A DNA stretch of 64,000 nucleotides from Saccharum officinarum (lineage: Eukaryota; Streptophyta; Magnoliopsida; Poales; Poaceae): assembly GCA_020631735.1 (NCBI GenBank), contig CM036225.1, positions 63,848,662 through 63,912,661 on the forward strand, read 5' to 3'. Shown here piece after piece: positions 45,294-57,141 of the stretch. The position numbers and the translations under genes are program-made. Under the pieces are notes generated by a model. It was not told where the DNA came from. It did no database searches and was given only the letters and a program-made list of their open reading frames with translations. Numbering within the stretch: the first letter of the stretch is position 1; each line of letters starts with the position of its first letter.

Positions 45294-47311
45294 CTGCACT
45301 TTTGTCTTGCATGCAAGCTATTGCTTCCATGCATTGCATGCGACCTTTTGGACTTTTTGTAGGATTAGTTAGTTAGGTCAGGGCGAAATTAAAGAATACA
45401 CACACACACTAGTGTAGCTAGCTTAGTACTGCCGCATGCTACTGGTACGTAGCACCGATCCTACATGCATACTATATGTACTAGTATACTAGTAGTACAC
45501 ATTACTAATCCTACTCGTACATACTTAATCCTGAAGCATGGTATCATACATCGCCGGCGCCGTATAGCATATATCGGTATCCTATACAAAGACAAGACGC
45601 GTACGCACATTGCTAGTGCCACAGCGGCACTAGAGGCGAATGAGCTTTCAGCTCTCAGCCGCGCAGCACATGCAAGCACGCACGCACAAAACCAAAACCA
45701 AAACAAAAAACCGCGTCGATCGCTTTGGCCTGTCTCTCCGTGTCCGATGATCCTGTGCAAGAACAAAAGCCGGCAGCAGCCATGCATGTGCCCGCGCCGT
45801 TCGCCCGAATAAAACTAGTAGTAATTAAGCCGCCCCAGCCGCGCGCGCCATCATCAACTAATATAACCTAGTAATATATAATTAACATCGATCCCGCTTG
45901 CTTTGTGGCTGTGGCTGTGGCCGCGCGCGCGCCGGAGGAGATCGCCGCGTCCGTGTCTGACACCATGGCTAATAATACAACCCGCTCTCGTTTACTCACC
46001 GTTGAACTCAAACGCTACGTGATGATATTGTATCTGTTTACTCGACTGTTTATCTAGTTTAAACGGCCGTTTTGGCCATGTAAGTAGTCGTTTAGCTAGC
46101 AAGTGTCCGCCAAGACGATAACACATTTAGATGCTAATAACCAGCTACTTAGATCCAAATAGATCTAGCTAATTGTTAGCTGAATACCCAACTAACAACT
46201 ACACCAGTTGGACCAAACTAGCTAATAGTAAGAGCTAATATTAGCTATGACCCATTAGCTAGCTAACTATTAGCCGCTAATGGATCCAAACAAGCCCTTA
46301 GCTACTATTAACTGGGTATTAGTAGGGTATTAACTAAATATTAGTTTGATCTGTTTATTTTATATAAAGGAACTAATTATTGGCCATGCCCACTTGAATT
46401 GCTTATCAGCCGTGGTACATTATTTTTCTCTCACAACAAAATAGCATCAGCCGGCTTATCTGCCGCAGAAACCATCAGCCGAACAGGGCGATTAACAGGA
46501 GAAAAGTTTGCAACATATATATACAGTATTTCTCTTCTTTGTTTTATTCAAATTCAGTAATAAATTTTAGATGATACTTATTCTACAATTACTTATTCTA
46601 AATGCTGGTGGATAGGATTTGATTGGATTGTAGAGGAGGGAGGACGAGGACGAGGACTGCCCTGCCGCGGCTACCACCGAATAGGTGTAGTAGGAGGCCG
46701 GGGAGCACAGCAGAGGCTGGCTAGTGGCCACCCTACGTGTAGGTAGGCGGACGTCGTCGCAAGGAGCCGGCCTTGGGCAGTGTGCGAGCGGCTGCACTGC
46801 ATGCCCATGTCCTGACGCGCTTTCTTTCTCTTTCTCTTTCAGCGCCCCGCCCCGCCCCTCCGATCCCTTTGCTGGCTCTTATTGTCAGAACCGAGGCCAT
46901 AGTACCCTGTGTTTTCTAGTGCTTGCCGATGGGAGGCAGCCCAGCTAGTTGCATGCCTGCCTGCAACTCTCACTACTTCTACTTGGCGTCACGCTTAGTA
47001 AAACTAATACTATATGTAATACATAATTAATTACCTCTGTCAATGACTAATGGCCTGTCTCTTTCGAGTGTACTCTTAGCTACGTACTTATATAGTGCAC
47101 GTTGTTTCCTTTGTACTAGTACTAATATACTACTACTAGGAGTGAGAGTGAGTGGGAGTTTATATTTGGGATCAGAGTTAGCTGGGCTAATCAGGCTGCT
47201 TATTAGTTTACTACTACTATAGCCACATAGATAATACTGCTTCTCTTCTCTGTACTTGCACTTGCATGTGACTATGTGAGTGACCGAGCACTCTACTCTT
47301 CTTGGAGGTTA

Positions 47312-47543
47312 GGGCATGTTTGGTTTCAGTTTGTTAAAGTTTAACTCCCATCATATCAATGTTCCCTCAAATGCATGGAGTACTAAATGTAGACTAATTG
47401 CATGCATGTCAGCACAGATTAGGAGTAATTTATGAGACGAATCTATTAAGCCTAATTAGTCCAAGATTGGAAACTTTTTTATCAAATAAGACAAAAGTGC
47501 TACAGTGTTTATTAAACTTTAACTCCTCAAACCAAACACCCCC
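47312..47543. mobile_element. Tourist-like MITE, third copy of the 7940-8170 family
   Basis: The left end GGGCATGTTTGGTTTCAG and the right end CCAAACACCCCC lie between TTA triplets at 47309-47311 and 47544-47546. The internal sequence is close to the copy at 7940-8170, indicating recent family activity. Confidence 0.85.
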
Positions 47544-48793
47544 TTAGTCGTCGAGTTGGAGCTAGCTATGTCTCCGATCCCGGCGACCCAGCCTCCGTAC
47601 GTCCAACAATAATGCAGTTCTCGTTTTTGAGTTTACTTTAACTAACTCTACATAAAAAAAATTATTAACATTTATAATACCGAATATGTATTATTAGACT
47701 AGTCAGCGAGGGATATATTTTTCACAGTAAATCTATCTAGAATTACAAATTAAATGCTAACAAATATATACTTTCTATAGATAAACATAGTGGTAGCTGC
47801 CAAAAAAAACACAAAGGATTAATCTTGTTACAACAATTTCAGTTTACGCTCAAACCGAAAGTATCTATCTACTCGATCCAGATCATATATATGCATGCTT
47901 GTGTAGTACTTACTGTATGAACGACAGCTCAAGTCAACAGCCACTGCACGATGCACCTGCAGCCTCAGCTCTGCCTGAGACAAAATTTCCCGGCTTTAGC
48001 GATCGAGCTTGCATCAGATGATGCATGGCGATGCCCTTCTGCGTGCGTTCACTGTTGCAAGCGCGTACAGTAAGTGCTCGCTCGTTTACATGGAACAGTG
48101 CACACACAGGCGCTGGGGATACAGATACTGCACACTGTGCCTGCTGGCGAGGGAGAGCACAATCTCCACGTCGTACTACGCGCTACTGCTAACTGCTCCG
48201 AGCTCCGACCTACTGTAGTAGCTAGCCGGCGACGGCGAGCGCGAGCACGACGACTGAGCAGGCTCAGAGGAAGCCAGCCAGCCATCTCTGCTGCGGCTGC
48301 AGGTCGATCCCTGCCTGGACCTGGATTGAATGCATGGGTCGCATAGCATGGATGGACGGCGGTGGATGGGCCGCCGCGCCCCGCCCCGGCCGCCCGGCCG
48401 GTGAATGGCGAAGCCTGCCTAAAGCGCGTCAGAGCTGAGCTAGAGAGCTCGGGACGGAGACACAGGGGCGCTTCCAATGCATGTTGTCACCTGCACTGGA
48501 TGCAGTGAGCCAGTCTGCTGCACTGCATGCTCCTCTGATCTCTGGCCTCTGGCCGGCTGGGGCAGCCTACCTGCTGCCGCCTCTGCACCTTCGTCTCTGA
48601 CACCAGTGCGCGCCCGGCAACGGCAAAGACAGATCCAGTTCATAGTGCTCGTCAGAAACCGGCCGGACACCACGTAAGCATGCATGCCTGGACAATAAAC
48701 ATCACAGTACGCCTTCGCTTCAATTATCATCATCGTCGTCTTTTTTCCTTCTCTGAAACGACATGAATTCGAACTTGTTTGCTGTTGTACTTG

Positions 48794-48966
48794 GGTACCG
48801 TTTGGTCCTTAGAGATTTTAAGAATGTAGATAAAAAAAATATAGTACATTGTATTGGATTTTCGTGTTTGTGTAGTAAAATCTACTGGAATCTAGATTGT
48901 TTGGAGGGTTTTTAGAATTCTATAAGATATAGTTTTCAAAAAAAAATTATGTATCCAAACGGAACC
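48794..48966. mobile_element. MITE with GGTACCGTTTGG ends
   Basis: The left end GGTACCGTTTGG and the right end CCAAACGGAACC are inverted (one mismatch). The interior is AT-rich and non-coding. No matching target duplication was seen. Confidence 0.55.
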
Positions 48967-49524
48967 TTAGTCGGTTGAGTACTCACATTTGCTTTGACCA
49001 GGATTTCTCTCAGGACATTTGTGAAAAAAAGTGCATGCCCGACAAGAAAGAAAAGAGTGGTGGATTCAGCTGCTGACCTAATTATGGCGCTGTAGTACAC
49101 ATATACTGTCTCTATGTGATCATGACATCACTGTACCGCTCCTGTAATTGTTAATTAGTTTAAGGAGCACTGTAATTAACAACTGCGATGGCCGATGGAT
49201 GGATGGATGGGTGGATGCTTCTTTCGTTTTGTCGGCTACCTTGTCGAGGCCTCCGATCCTACTCAACTTTTTTCTGCCAGATAGCGCAAATTACGGCCAG
49301 CTTTAACTTGGTGTTTGCGAGTACGAACCTTCTCGATTCCTTACCCACTCTGTCGTCGCTGCTTAACCATAGCCATATACATACTCCCACCAACAAAAAA
49401 AAAACACGTAACTCTTGTTTCCCGAGCGGTCAAATAATATGAAATTTATAATAAATATATTTAAAATATATTAATACCTATGATGCATAATAAGTATTAT
49501 TAATTAAGCATGGAGTATATTTTA

Positions 49525-49725
49525 AGTATAAGGAGTTTTTTGACTGCTCCGCTCCACGTTTTTCAACTTCATTTCACGTTTTTTAGTCAAATGGTTTCAG
49601 CTTCACGCACTTTGTTCGAGGAAAAAGGTGGAGTTATGAGAGCACCTAAAGAATTGCTCCATAAACTCCAGTTTTTTTATGGAGCTGCTCCATGGTGGAG
49701 TTTGTGAAAACACTCCCTAAATGTC
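49525..49725. mobile_element. MITE-like repeat, relative of 1541-1745
   Basis: It shares CCACGTTTTTCA, GAGAGCACCTAAA and ATGGAGCTGCTCCA-type words with 1541-1745. The ends are poorly defined. Confidence 0.4.
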
Positions 49726-50591
49726 ATACTTTTTTCTATAAGCCTTATTTAAATTTGGAAAAAAAAACACTGCTCTGAAAACAAGATTTACATTTTTTTA
49801 GAAATATTCATATAGAGTGCCTGCATATGTAGACTACACTAAAAAGCTGTTAGGGTATATTTGGTGGAGCTGGCAGCCTTGGCTGCCTGCCAAGCGACAA
49901 CCTCGTGCCATCAATTTGAGTCATCTAACAGCTATAATTGATACCTGGCAGGCACCAACCAAACGCAGTTTTACTCCCATAAGCACTAGGTTAGGACTTC
50001 AGGTTTAGAACTTCGTTGCTCTGTCGTCCCGTAGCAGTAGCATTTTTAATGATCATTTATCTGCTGTCTTTTTCTAATTTTCATTATTTGTGTCCTTGAT
50101 AGGAAAGATGTGTACTTATGTGCCAATAGTTAAGCTTTGCTTAGCTGAGCAAACCTCTTAACAGGTAGTTAATTTGTCCACATATGTATATCTTTCCTAT
50201 CTGCTCAGTGTCAAACCTACCTAGCTAGCACACACACAATCTAGCACAGCCGGTGTAAAGTGTGTATCGATCTAGCTAGCCATAGCGTCTGGAGAAGAAG
50301 AAAGAACCATCAAAACTAAACCGATTGAGACCGTACAGTGCGCACAAGCGCACAGCTAATTAATGAGAGCCTTCCAAATCGAACAATCTGTTTTCCTAAC
50401 ATGATAGTAGGTAGTATCTAGACCCTATAGTTGATGTTGTGAGATTTTGATCTCTTACACCGGTTAGGAAAACAACGTAACCTATGTATATGGCCCATCT
50501 ATTCCGTGTCCTCCTGCTGCTGCTCAACTATGCATCCAACTAATTAATATTTATATATGTATTGTTTGGTAATGCTCAATTATGTATGATT

Positions 50592-50661
50592 ATCACTGCT
50601 GGTCATACAACCTGCCAGTGATAGGTATCATTGCCGGGTTGTACTACCAACCTGCAGTGAT
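50592..50661. repeat. CACTA-type subterminal repeats (fragment)
   Basis: TATCACTGCTGGT, CCTGCCAGTGATA, ATCATTGCCGGGTTG and CCTGCAGTGATT are diverged copies of the TCACTGCCGGTT array seen in the 12953-15846 element. No CACTA terminus is visible, so this is a broken end. Confidence 0.55.
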
Positions 50662-52342
50662 TCTCTAATTCTAGGAATTTGAAATTTTTATTCAACGTGT
50701 AGCGTACATCCTTATCTTCCCCTCCCTCACCCCAATGTAGGTGGTGGATCCTCCATTCCCAACCCTGGCGCGAGGGATGGTGTTTTTTTCCCTTTTGTTT
50801 TATTTTTTGAAATAGGCATCATCGCTAGCTGGATGAGCAGTGGGCAATAAAACTTCAAGGCTAGCACTGATAATTACCCGTTGTCTATTCAAAATATAGT
50901 AGAGTGGGTAGTAGATAAAAAAACTGACCCCTTGCCTGCGCCGTGCACCTAGGGTAGCTCGGGGTGAAACCCTAGCCACTGCACCGTCGTCCCCTTTTGC
51001 TCCAACACAGGCCTCGCTGTTGCCTGAGTGTGCCGCCGGAAGCCTAGGGTGGCCACAAGGACAGCGGCGATGGGGCATTTCTCTCCCTATGGCAGATAGA
51101 ACGTGGATTTGGGGGCAGCGGTCGACAGCCGACACAACGTCGTAGATTCAAAGGTGGCGCAACCGCGACTTCCCTTGGTAAGGGCCATGGATGGCGGTGG
51201 CATCCCCGCGTCTAGTGGCAACAAGCCCACAACATCAAGTGCCACGAAGGCGGCGGCGAGAGTGAGGGACGAGCCGGTGGTGGTGCTCTGCCTGCCCAGA
51301 TCTGCAGCTCGGTGATGCGGCAACGACTTTGTGGTCCGGATCCACTCGGTGCAGGCCGAGTTTTGCGTGGTGACATCGGTCATCGCCGTCCGTTCCTCTC
51401 CTCTCCTTCCTTTCCCTGCCAAGGATCGGAGTGCCTCGATGGATGGGGAATGGTGCGATCGAGTTGGCTTAGTGCCGGGCAATGGCGTGGCCGGATTTCG
51501 GCCATGTGGAGACCAGTGGCCAGGACGGGGCATAGCAATGTGCTACAGTGCGGTGTGATGACCAATGGAGGTCCAATGTCTCGTTGGCTACGACATGGCA
51601 CGGGTTGGCGGTGATGGCATGGCACTGCCAGGCGGCGGGAGGATGTGTTGTAGGCCATGGCGCGGCTAGGCAGCACAGGGTGGCTGCACAACGGAGGTGA
51701 CGTCGGTGTAGTGCACGTGGAGGTGGTGGTGGAGCTGTGGTTAGCCGGCGACGTCGCGTTGGTGTGGCCAATTGAGGCTTGGTTGGTTGTGTGCCAACGC
51801 CATGGTGGCCCGACTGGTGGTCAAGTATGGTGGTGGTTGTGTGGTCTGTGTCAACCAACACTGGTGCAATGGTGGTCGAGCAAGCAGCACGATGCACTGT
51901 GTGGTTGCAGAGGTCTTTGGGGGCGTTCTGTAGGGGGGTGACAGCATTTGGCCTAGCAACAATGCGTGAGGATCGGCGCCACGGTGACTTGGCATGCATA
52001 TCTATGGCCTATTTGTTGTGGCGGCGACATCCAGATAGATGCATCTCCTATGGACGTGTAATGGCGATTGACATTGTTTTGCAATGTCCAACTCAGTATG
52101 CTACCTTATGGGATTTCGGCGACTGGACACGGCGGCGGCGGCCTATATGCTTTGGCATGGCAACCTTGTATTTGGGGGAGGGGGCTCTCGAGGTGAAAGT
52201 CTAGCTTGACTTTGTGCCGATGCCAACAATGATGATGCATTAGCACCATGTCCCTCCTTGGAGCCCTTATTGTTATGAGGCCCCATCCCTTTGAGATTTT
52301 CTCCGATTGAAATGTCATGCACTACGATAACGGCGTTCATGG
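50662..52342. other. GC-rich stretch without recognised gene, probably transposon-derived
   Basis: Positions 50940-52200 carry overlapping open frames up to 176 codons on both strands, with no conserved motif. The stretch lies between CACTA-type subterminal repeats and a Copia LTR, so it is probably the interior of a disrupted element. Its origin is not identified. Confidence 0.4.
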
Positions 52343-53860
52343 TGTAAGTGCATTCGCCCCCAATGTGGGTTTTGGATAATTAATGATAATCAAATTAGGG
52401 ACTAACTTATTTATCAAGTGTAATCTACAGGTGTTAGTCCATTGATGGAATTGAAAAAGAATATCTGGTGAATAATAGCACCCTAAATTTTGATGGACAA
52501 AAGGTGCTTCGACTCAAGGGCTTCAACACCGTTTATTTTGATTTGAGTCGTAGGCAACGCCACACTATCAATAGGGATACAAATCTAGTTGGCAAAATGG
52601 GGATAAAAAGAGCTCTTGTCGAAGCTTAGTAGGCTAGAGAGCTGGACCAGAAGTTCTGGTGAGCTGGACCGGAAGTTCTGGTGAGCTGCACCGGAAGTTC
52701 CGGTCGCTGGTGCCCACACGCGTTCGCGTGCGAGTTTTTTGTTCTGGTCTCCGTCCAGAAGTTCCGGTACTTACCGGAAGTTCTGGTCAAGCACCGAAAG
52801 TTTCGGTTGGCGCAGTTTGCGCGCGCGTTCGCATGCGAGAGAATTGTTTCGGGTTCCGTCCGGAGGTTCCGATACGGACCGAAAGTTCTGGTCCTGGCAC
52901 CAGAAGTTCCGGTGGACCCGAGTTGACGGACAAGCCCAACGGTCTGATCTCGTTTGACCGAAAGTTTTGGTGGCTTCCACCAGAACTTCCGGTGGCTCAT
53001 CTGAGCCCGAGTATATAAGCTACTCACCTCATTTCTAACCGTTGCCCGAGCTTTGAACATTCATTTCTACTCTCCCAACTCTCTCCAAGTTGTGACTCGC
53101 CCACTCTCTCTCCCTCTTTGCCTTCAAGCTTCAATCTTTGATTGTTTTAGCTAGGGACGTGAGATTTGAGAGCGGGAGCATCGATATTCGACTTGAGCAC
53201 TTGGATTTCTTGTTTTGCTGGCTTCATTTGTGTTTGTTTCTCTTGGGTTCTTGGAACCCTAGCCGGCTAGGTGTTCTTCGTGGTTGCCCGTATTGATTCA
53301 TTTGTGAGGGCACCTCGAAGTGTTTGTATCACTCTTTGATCCTTAGTAGAAATCTCAAGCTAGCCTTCGTGGTTGCTTGAGGGAGGAGACCTTAGTGGTC
53401 GGACCTTCGTGGTCACCTCAACAACGAGGACGTAGGAACTCCTTAGTGGGGATTGCCGAACCTCGGTAAAATAGCTTGTCTTGCTGTGGCGGTAGCATCG
53501 ACTACCCTTTGTTCTTGTGTTCTTGTTGTTCTTCCTCTCTACCCCCATCTTCTTAGGTGGGAGGTCCCGATCTACGGTTTGGTGTGGTGCCAAGCCTTGA
53601 GGAGTTCAACATACTCATCAACAACCTCTAGGAGGGTGCGGTAACACTTGGATCTGAAATCCCAACTCGATTCCCTTTGATTTTATAGCTCATTTAGGGC
53701 ACCAGAAGTTCTGAAGGTCTGCACCAGAAGTTCTGGTCCCCCTTACCGGAACTTCCAATCCAGACCATCGGAACTTCCAGTCTGGTATTTAACTTTCGCA
53801 AATTCGAGTTTATGAGTTTCAGGTTTTGCAAAAAGGCCTATTCACCCCCTCTCTAGGCCA
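52343..53860 (+). repeat. 5' LTR of the Copia element
   Basis: The LTR begins TGTAAGTGCATTCGCCCCC and ends near CTCTCTAGGCCA, followed by the primer-binding site. A TATA box (GTATATAAGC) is at 53011-53020. Positions 52645-53000 and 53695-53790 contain many ACCGGAAGTTCCGGT-like palindromic words. The exact 3' end is uncertain by ~15 bp. Confidence 0.75.
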
Positions 53861-53876
53861 ATTAGGTCCTTTTAAT

Positions 53877-53889
53877 TGGTATCAAAGCC
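53877..53889 (+). other. Primer-binding site of the Copia element
   Basis: TGGTATCAAAGCC resembles the complement of the 3' end of plant initiator methionine tRNA with one change. It sits just inside the LTR, where reverse transcription would start. Confidence 0.75.
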
Positions 53890-53939
53890 TTGGTTCCTCG
53901 AATAAACGCTTCACCGCGTGAGGAGTAACATTGGCCAAG

Positions 53940-56378
53940 ATGGATCCGGAAGCATAAAAGCAAATTATTGATCAAATCATAGCTCAAATCACCGCATCCC
54001 TGCAGCTGCAACAACAAGAGCAAATGACCAAGATGCAAGAGCAACTAGACAAGATGCAACAACTTCTAGACAAGAAAAGTCAAGAATCATCAAGTGATGG
54101 TGGTGATGCAAGCAAGACACCGAAGAGTTACAATAGAGCCAGTTTTGATTATGGTGGATCAAGCAAGAACAACAATCCTACCTTGCCCATGATCAATCCT
54201 AGAAAGCCACCTTCATTTGATGGTATAAGGTACACCGATTGGGCTCATAGGATGAAGTTGCATCTTATAGCCGCAAGATGTTGGGAAGTAGTGGATGTTG
54301 GAGTCAATTTACCACCTCAAAATCCTAGTGAGTGGTCACCCAAAGATGAGAGAGACTTTCATCTCAATGCAACGGCGGCTACCTTGATTTTGCAATGCCT
54401 CACTCCGGAAGACAACAACAAGGTTAATGGAATGGTCAATGCAAAGCAAATTTAGAATACTTTGAAGGTATCATTTGAAGGAGACAAGAGTGTAAGAATT
54501 GGAAACATTGAGCTCTTACAAGGAAAGATTGAGAACTTTACCATGATTGAAGGAGAAACTACTCAAGCAATGTTTGATAGGTTCATGACCTTGATCAATA
54601 AAATTAGAGCACTTGGGGAAACAAGATGGGATGACAACTCCACCGCAAGAAAGATATGTAGAGTGTATAGGCAAAAGAACATCATGCTTGCTTCGGTCAT
54701 AATGGAGAGAGACAACTATACCACAATGACACCACAAGAGATGCTCGCCAAGTTGATGCATCATGAGGTACTTGATGATGAAGCCAAGGAAGCAAGTGTG
54801 CTAAAGAAGAGCATTGCCCTCATGGCATCACATGGAAGTGAGTCAAGTCATTGCAACAAAGGGTGTTGTGAGCATAGGCATAACAATGATGATGATGACC
54901 TTGACGAAAAGCAAGCTTTGCTAGTGGGAAATTAAAAGAAGTATTTGAGAATGAAGAAAGAAAAGATGATGAGATATGGAGGGAACAAGCCATACAAGAA
55001 GAGGTTTTGCTATGAGTGTGGTGACACCGGCCATCTTGCGGCCGATTGTCCTAACAAGGTGAAGAAGTCAAGATATAACAAGCAAGATGACAAGAAGTAC
55101 AAGGACAAGAAGAGAGGTGAAGCACATCTTGGTCAAGAATGGCAATCGGATAGTGATAGTGATGATGACAATGACAATGAGAAGAAGAGTGTGGCCGTAA
55201 TTGCTATACAAGAAACTTCTTCCTCAACAAAGGTCTTCACCGACAATGCTTCATCAATATCTCTCTTCACCAACACTTCTTTATCACCTAGACTCTTCGC
55301 CAACCTCTCCAACGACGACTATGATGCTCCCACTTGCCTTATGGCATTAGGAGATAAGGTACAACTTGATCCTCCTGCACATACCACTAGTGAATGTGAT
55401 AGTGATGATGAAAATGATGAAAACTATGCTTATAATCTCATCAAAAGATATGGTAACGCTGCTGCAACTAAAATCTTGAAGCTAATATATGCCAAAGATA
55501 AGCTTGAGTCATGCATTGAGTCACAAGGGAAATTGCTCCTAGAGGAAAGGGAGAAAACCCAAGGACTTGAGGCTTGTCTCTCCAAGGAGGAGAAGGTTGA
55601 GAAGTTGAGTGTAGAATTGTCTTTAGCCAAGGATGCTAATGAGCGCTTGGCTAAGGAACATTCTTCACTCAATGACTCTTTGGCAAGTCTAAAGAATGAT
55701 CATAGTTTGGCTCAAGAAAGCCTTACAAGCTTGACAAATAAATATCATGAGCTTGAACTAAACTATGACAAACTTTAGACTAGCACTTCTACTGTTTCCA
55801 AGGATGCCAAAGCTACAACTAGTAAAGGTTGTGAAAGATGCTCTAATATTGATATACATGCTTGTGCTACTAACCTTGATGAGCTAGCCAAGAAGGATAA
55901 GGAGATCCAAAGGTTAAACACAATTGTCAAGAATGGTTGCAAGTGCAAGGATAAGCAACCGGCAAATGTGTTCAAGGCATCAAGGCACCCCATGATTAAG
56001 GATGGCATTGGTTACAATAGGTATGATGGCAAAGCCAATGGAAGAAAAATGATTAATAGGGTGGCTTGTGTGAAGTTCAACAAGAGTGTGCCGCTTGTTG
56101 ACCTTATCAACAAGGTGAACAATATTGCTACACCTACAACTCCACTTGTCAACAATAAGAACAACAAGAAGAAGCAAGTGGAGGTGTCCAAGCAACAAGT
56201 GTCTATTTCACGCAATCACATTTGTGATTATATGTGTTGTTGGGACAAGGATGGCAAGATTGTTGTGAAGTATGTGGGTGCCCTCAAGAAGAGACAAATC
56301 TTGAGGAGTGTTTGGGTGCCCAAGTCTTATGTTTCTAACCCCCTAGGTTCCATCTCGGGACCTAAACCAAAAGCTTAA
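53940..56378 (+). pseudogene. Copia gag, broken by in-frame stops
   Basis: The frame starts MDPEA at 53940 and stays in one phase to 56378, with stops at 53955, 54453, 54933 and 55776. The first third contains the Gag core (PPSFDGIRYTDWAHRMKLHL and a helical domain to ~54900). A CCHC zinc knuckle, CX2CX4HX4C, is at about 55008-55049, giving RNA binding in particles of active relatives. Acidic and coiled-coil-rich segments follow (55140-55960), then a basic C-terminus. The stop at 56376-56378 lies just before protease, where this lineage normally separates gag from pol, so it may be original. The other stops are decay. Confidence 0.8.
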
Positions 56379-56389
56379 TCTTATTTTGT

Positions 56390-57141
56390 AGGAATATTCC
56401 TTCGGCGGGCCAAGTTGGGTGCTTGATAGTGGATGCACCAATCATATGACCGGAGAGAAGAACATGTTCACCTCCTTTCAACCAAATCAAATCACAAGTG
56501 AAAGGATTATCTTTGGTGACAATAGTAAGGGGGACATTCTCGGTTTGGGTAAAATTGCTATCTCAAATGATAATTCTATTTCCAATGTATTACTTGTGGA
56601 TTCATTGGGATACAATTTGTTGTCCATCTCACAACTTTGTGAGAAGGGTTACAATTGTCTCTTTACGGATAAGGGTGTGGAAGTCTCTAGAAGATCGGAT
56701 TCCTCTATTGCTTTTACGGGTCAATTAAAGGGCAAGCTCTACCGAGTTGATTTCTCATCTAGTAGAGTGGGGTCCAAGACTTGTTTAGTGGCAAAATCTA
56801 GCATGGGCTGGTTATGGCATCACCGACTAGCGTATGTTGGCATGAAAAACTTGGCCAACCTTTAAAGAGGCGAACACATCCTTGGACTAACAAATGTTTC
56901 TTTTGAGAAATATAGAATTTGCAGTGCATGTCAAGCAGGTAAGCAAGTTGGAGCCAAGCATCCCGCTAAGAACATCGTCACTACAACAAGGCCACTTGAG
57001 TTACTTCACATGGATCTATTTAGACCCAATGCTTATATAAGCATTAGAGGTAACAAATATGGTTTTGTAATTATTGACGATTTTTCTCGCTTCACTTGGG
57101 TGTTCTTTTTGAAAGATAAAAGTGAAACCCAAGGGATCTTC
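56390..57141 (+). pseudogene. Copia pol fragment: protease, GAG-pre-integrase, integrase start
   Basis: The frame differs from gag. It contains the protease motif LDSGCTNHMTG near 56419, then the GAG-pre-integrase/zinc-binding region (LWHHRLAYVGMKNLANL, later CSACQAGKQ), and the first catalytic aspartate region of the integrase core (HMDLF near 57008, IIDDFSRFTWVFFLKDK to 57120). An in-frame TAA at about 56863-56865 interrupts it. Reverse transcriptase and RNase H should follow but are displaced by the Ty3 element. Confidence 0.8.

Larger units (their letters stand above)
42571..50590. other. AT-rich intergenic DNA with MITEs and microsatellites, no gene recognised
   Basis: I found no recognisable coding domain on either strand across this ~8 kb. 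Content includes a pyrimidine tract (43424-43468), two long AT repeats, and MITEs at 43575-43761, 44375-44531, 47312-47543, 48794-48966 and 49525-49725. A GC-rich patch at 48200-48600 and one at 46640-46860 carry short frames without motifs. Positions 46380-46490 contain CAGCCGAACAGGGC-type MITE remnants. Confidence 0.5.
52343..57141 (+). mobile_element. Decayed Copia retrotransposon (SIRE/Maximus-like), 3' part cut off by insertion
   Basis: The order is LTR, primer-binding site, gag with zinc knuckle, a long coiled-coil-rich gag tail, aspartic protease, GAG-pre-integrase and the beginning of the integrase core. The reading frame then breaks at 57141, where a Ty3 element in the opposite orientation begins. 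Protease before integrase with no reverse transcriptase upstream is Copia order. The ~1.5 kb LTR and long gag suit the SIRE/Maximus lineage. At least four in-frame stops show it cannot encode intact products. Confidence 0.85.

Noticed and set aside
45131..45372. Frames with YIYIYIYI runs near 44733-44951 and 45131-45372
   Set aside because: They are translations of (AT)n microsatellites.
50390..50473. Perfect 11 bp inverted repeat GTTTTCCTAAC / GTTAGGAAAAC
   Set aside because: The ends are too short, with no target duplication or relatives seen in the window. It could be a chance hairpin.
51087..51999. Overlapping 94-176 codon frames on both strands
   Set aside because: No motif, frames on all strands, GC-rich and embedded between transposon sequences.
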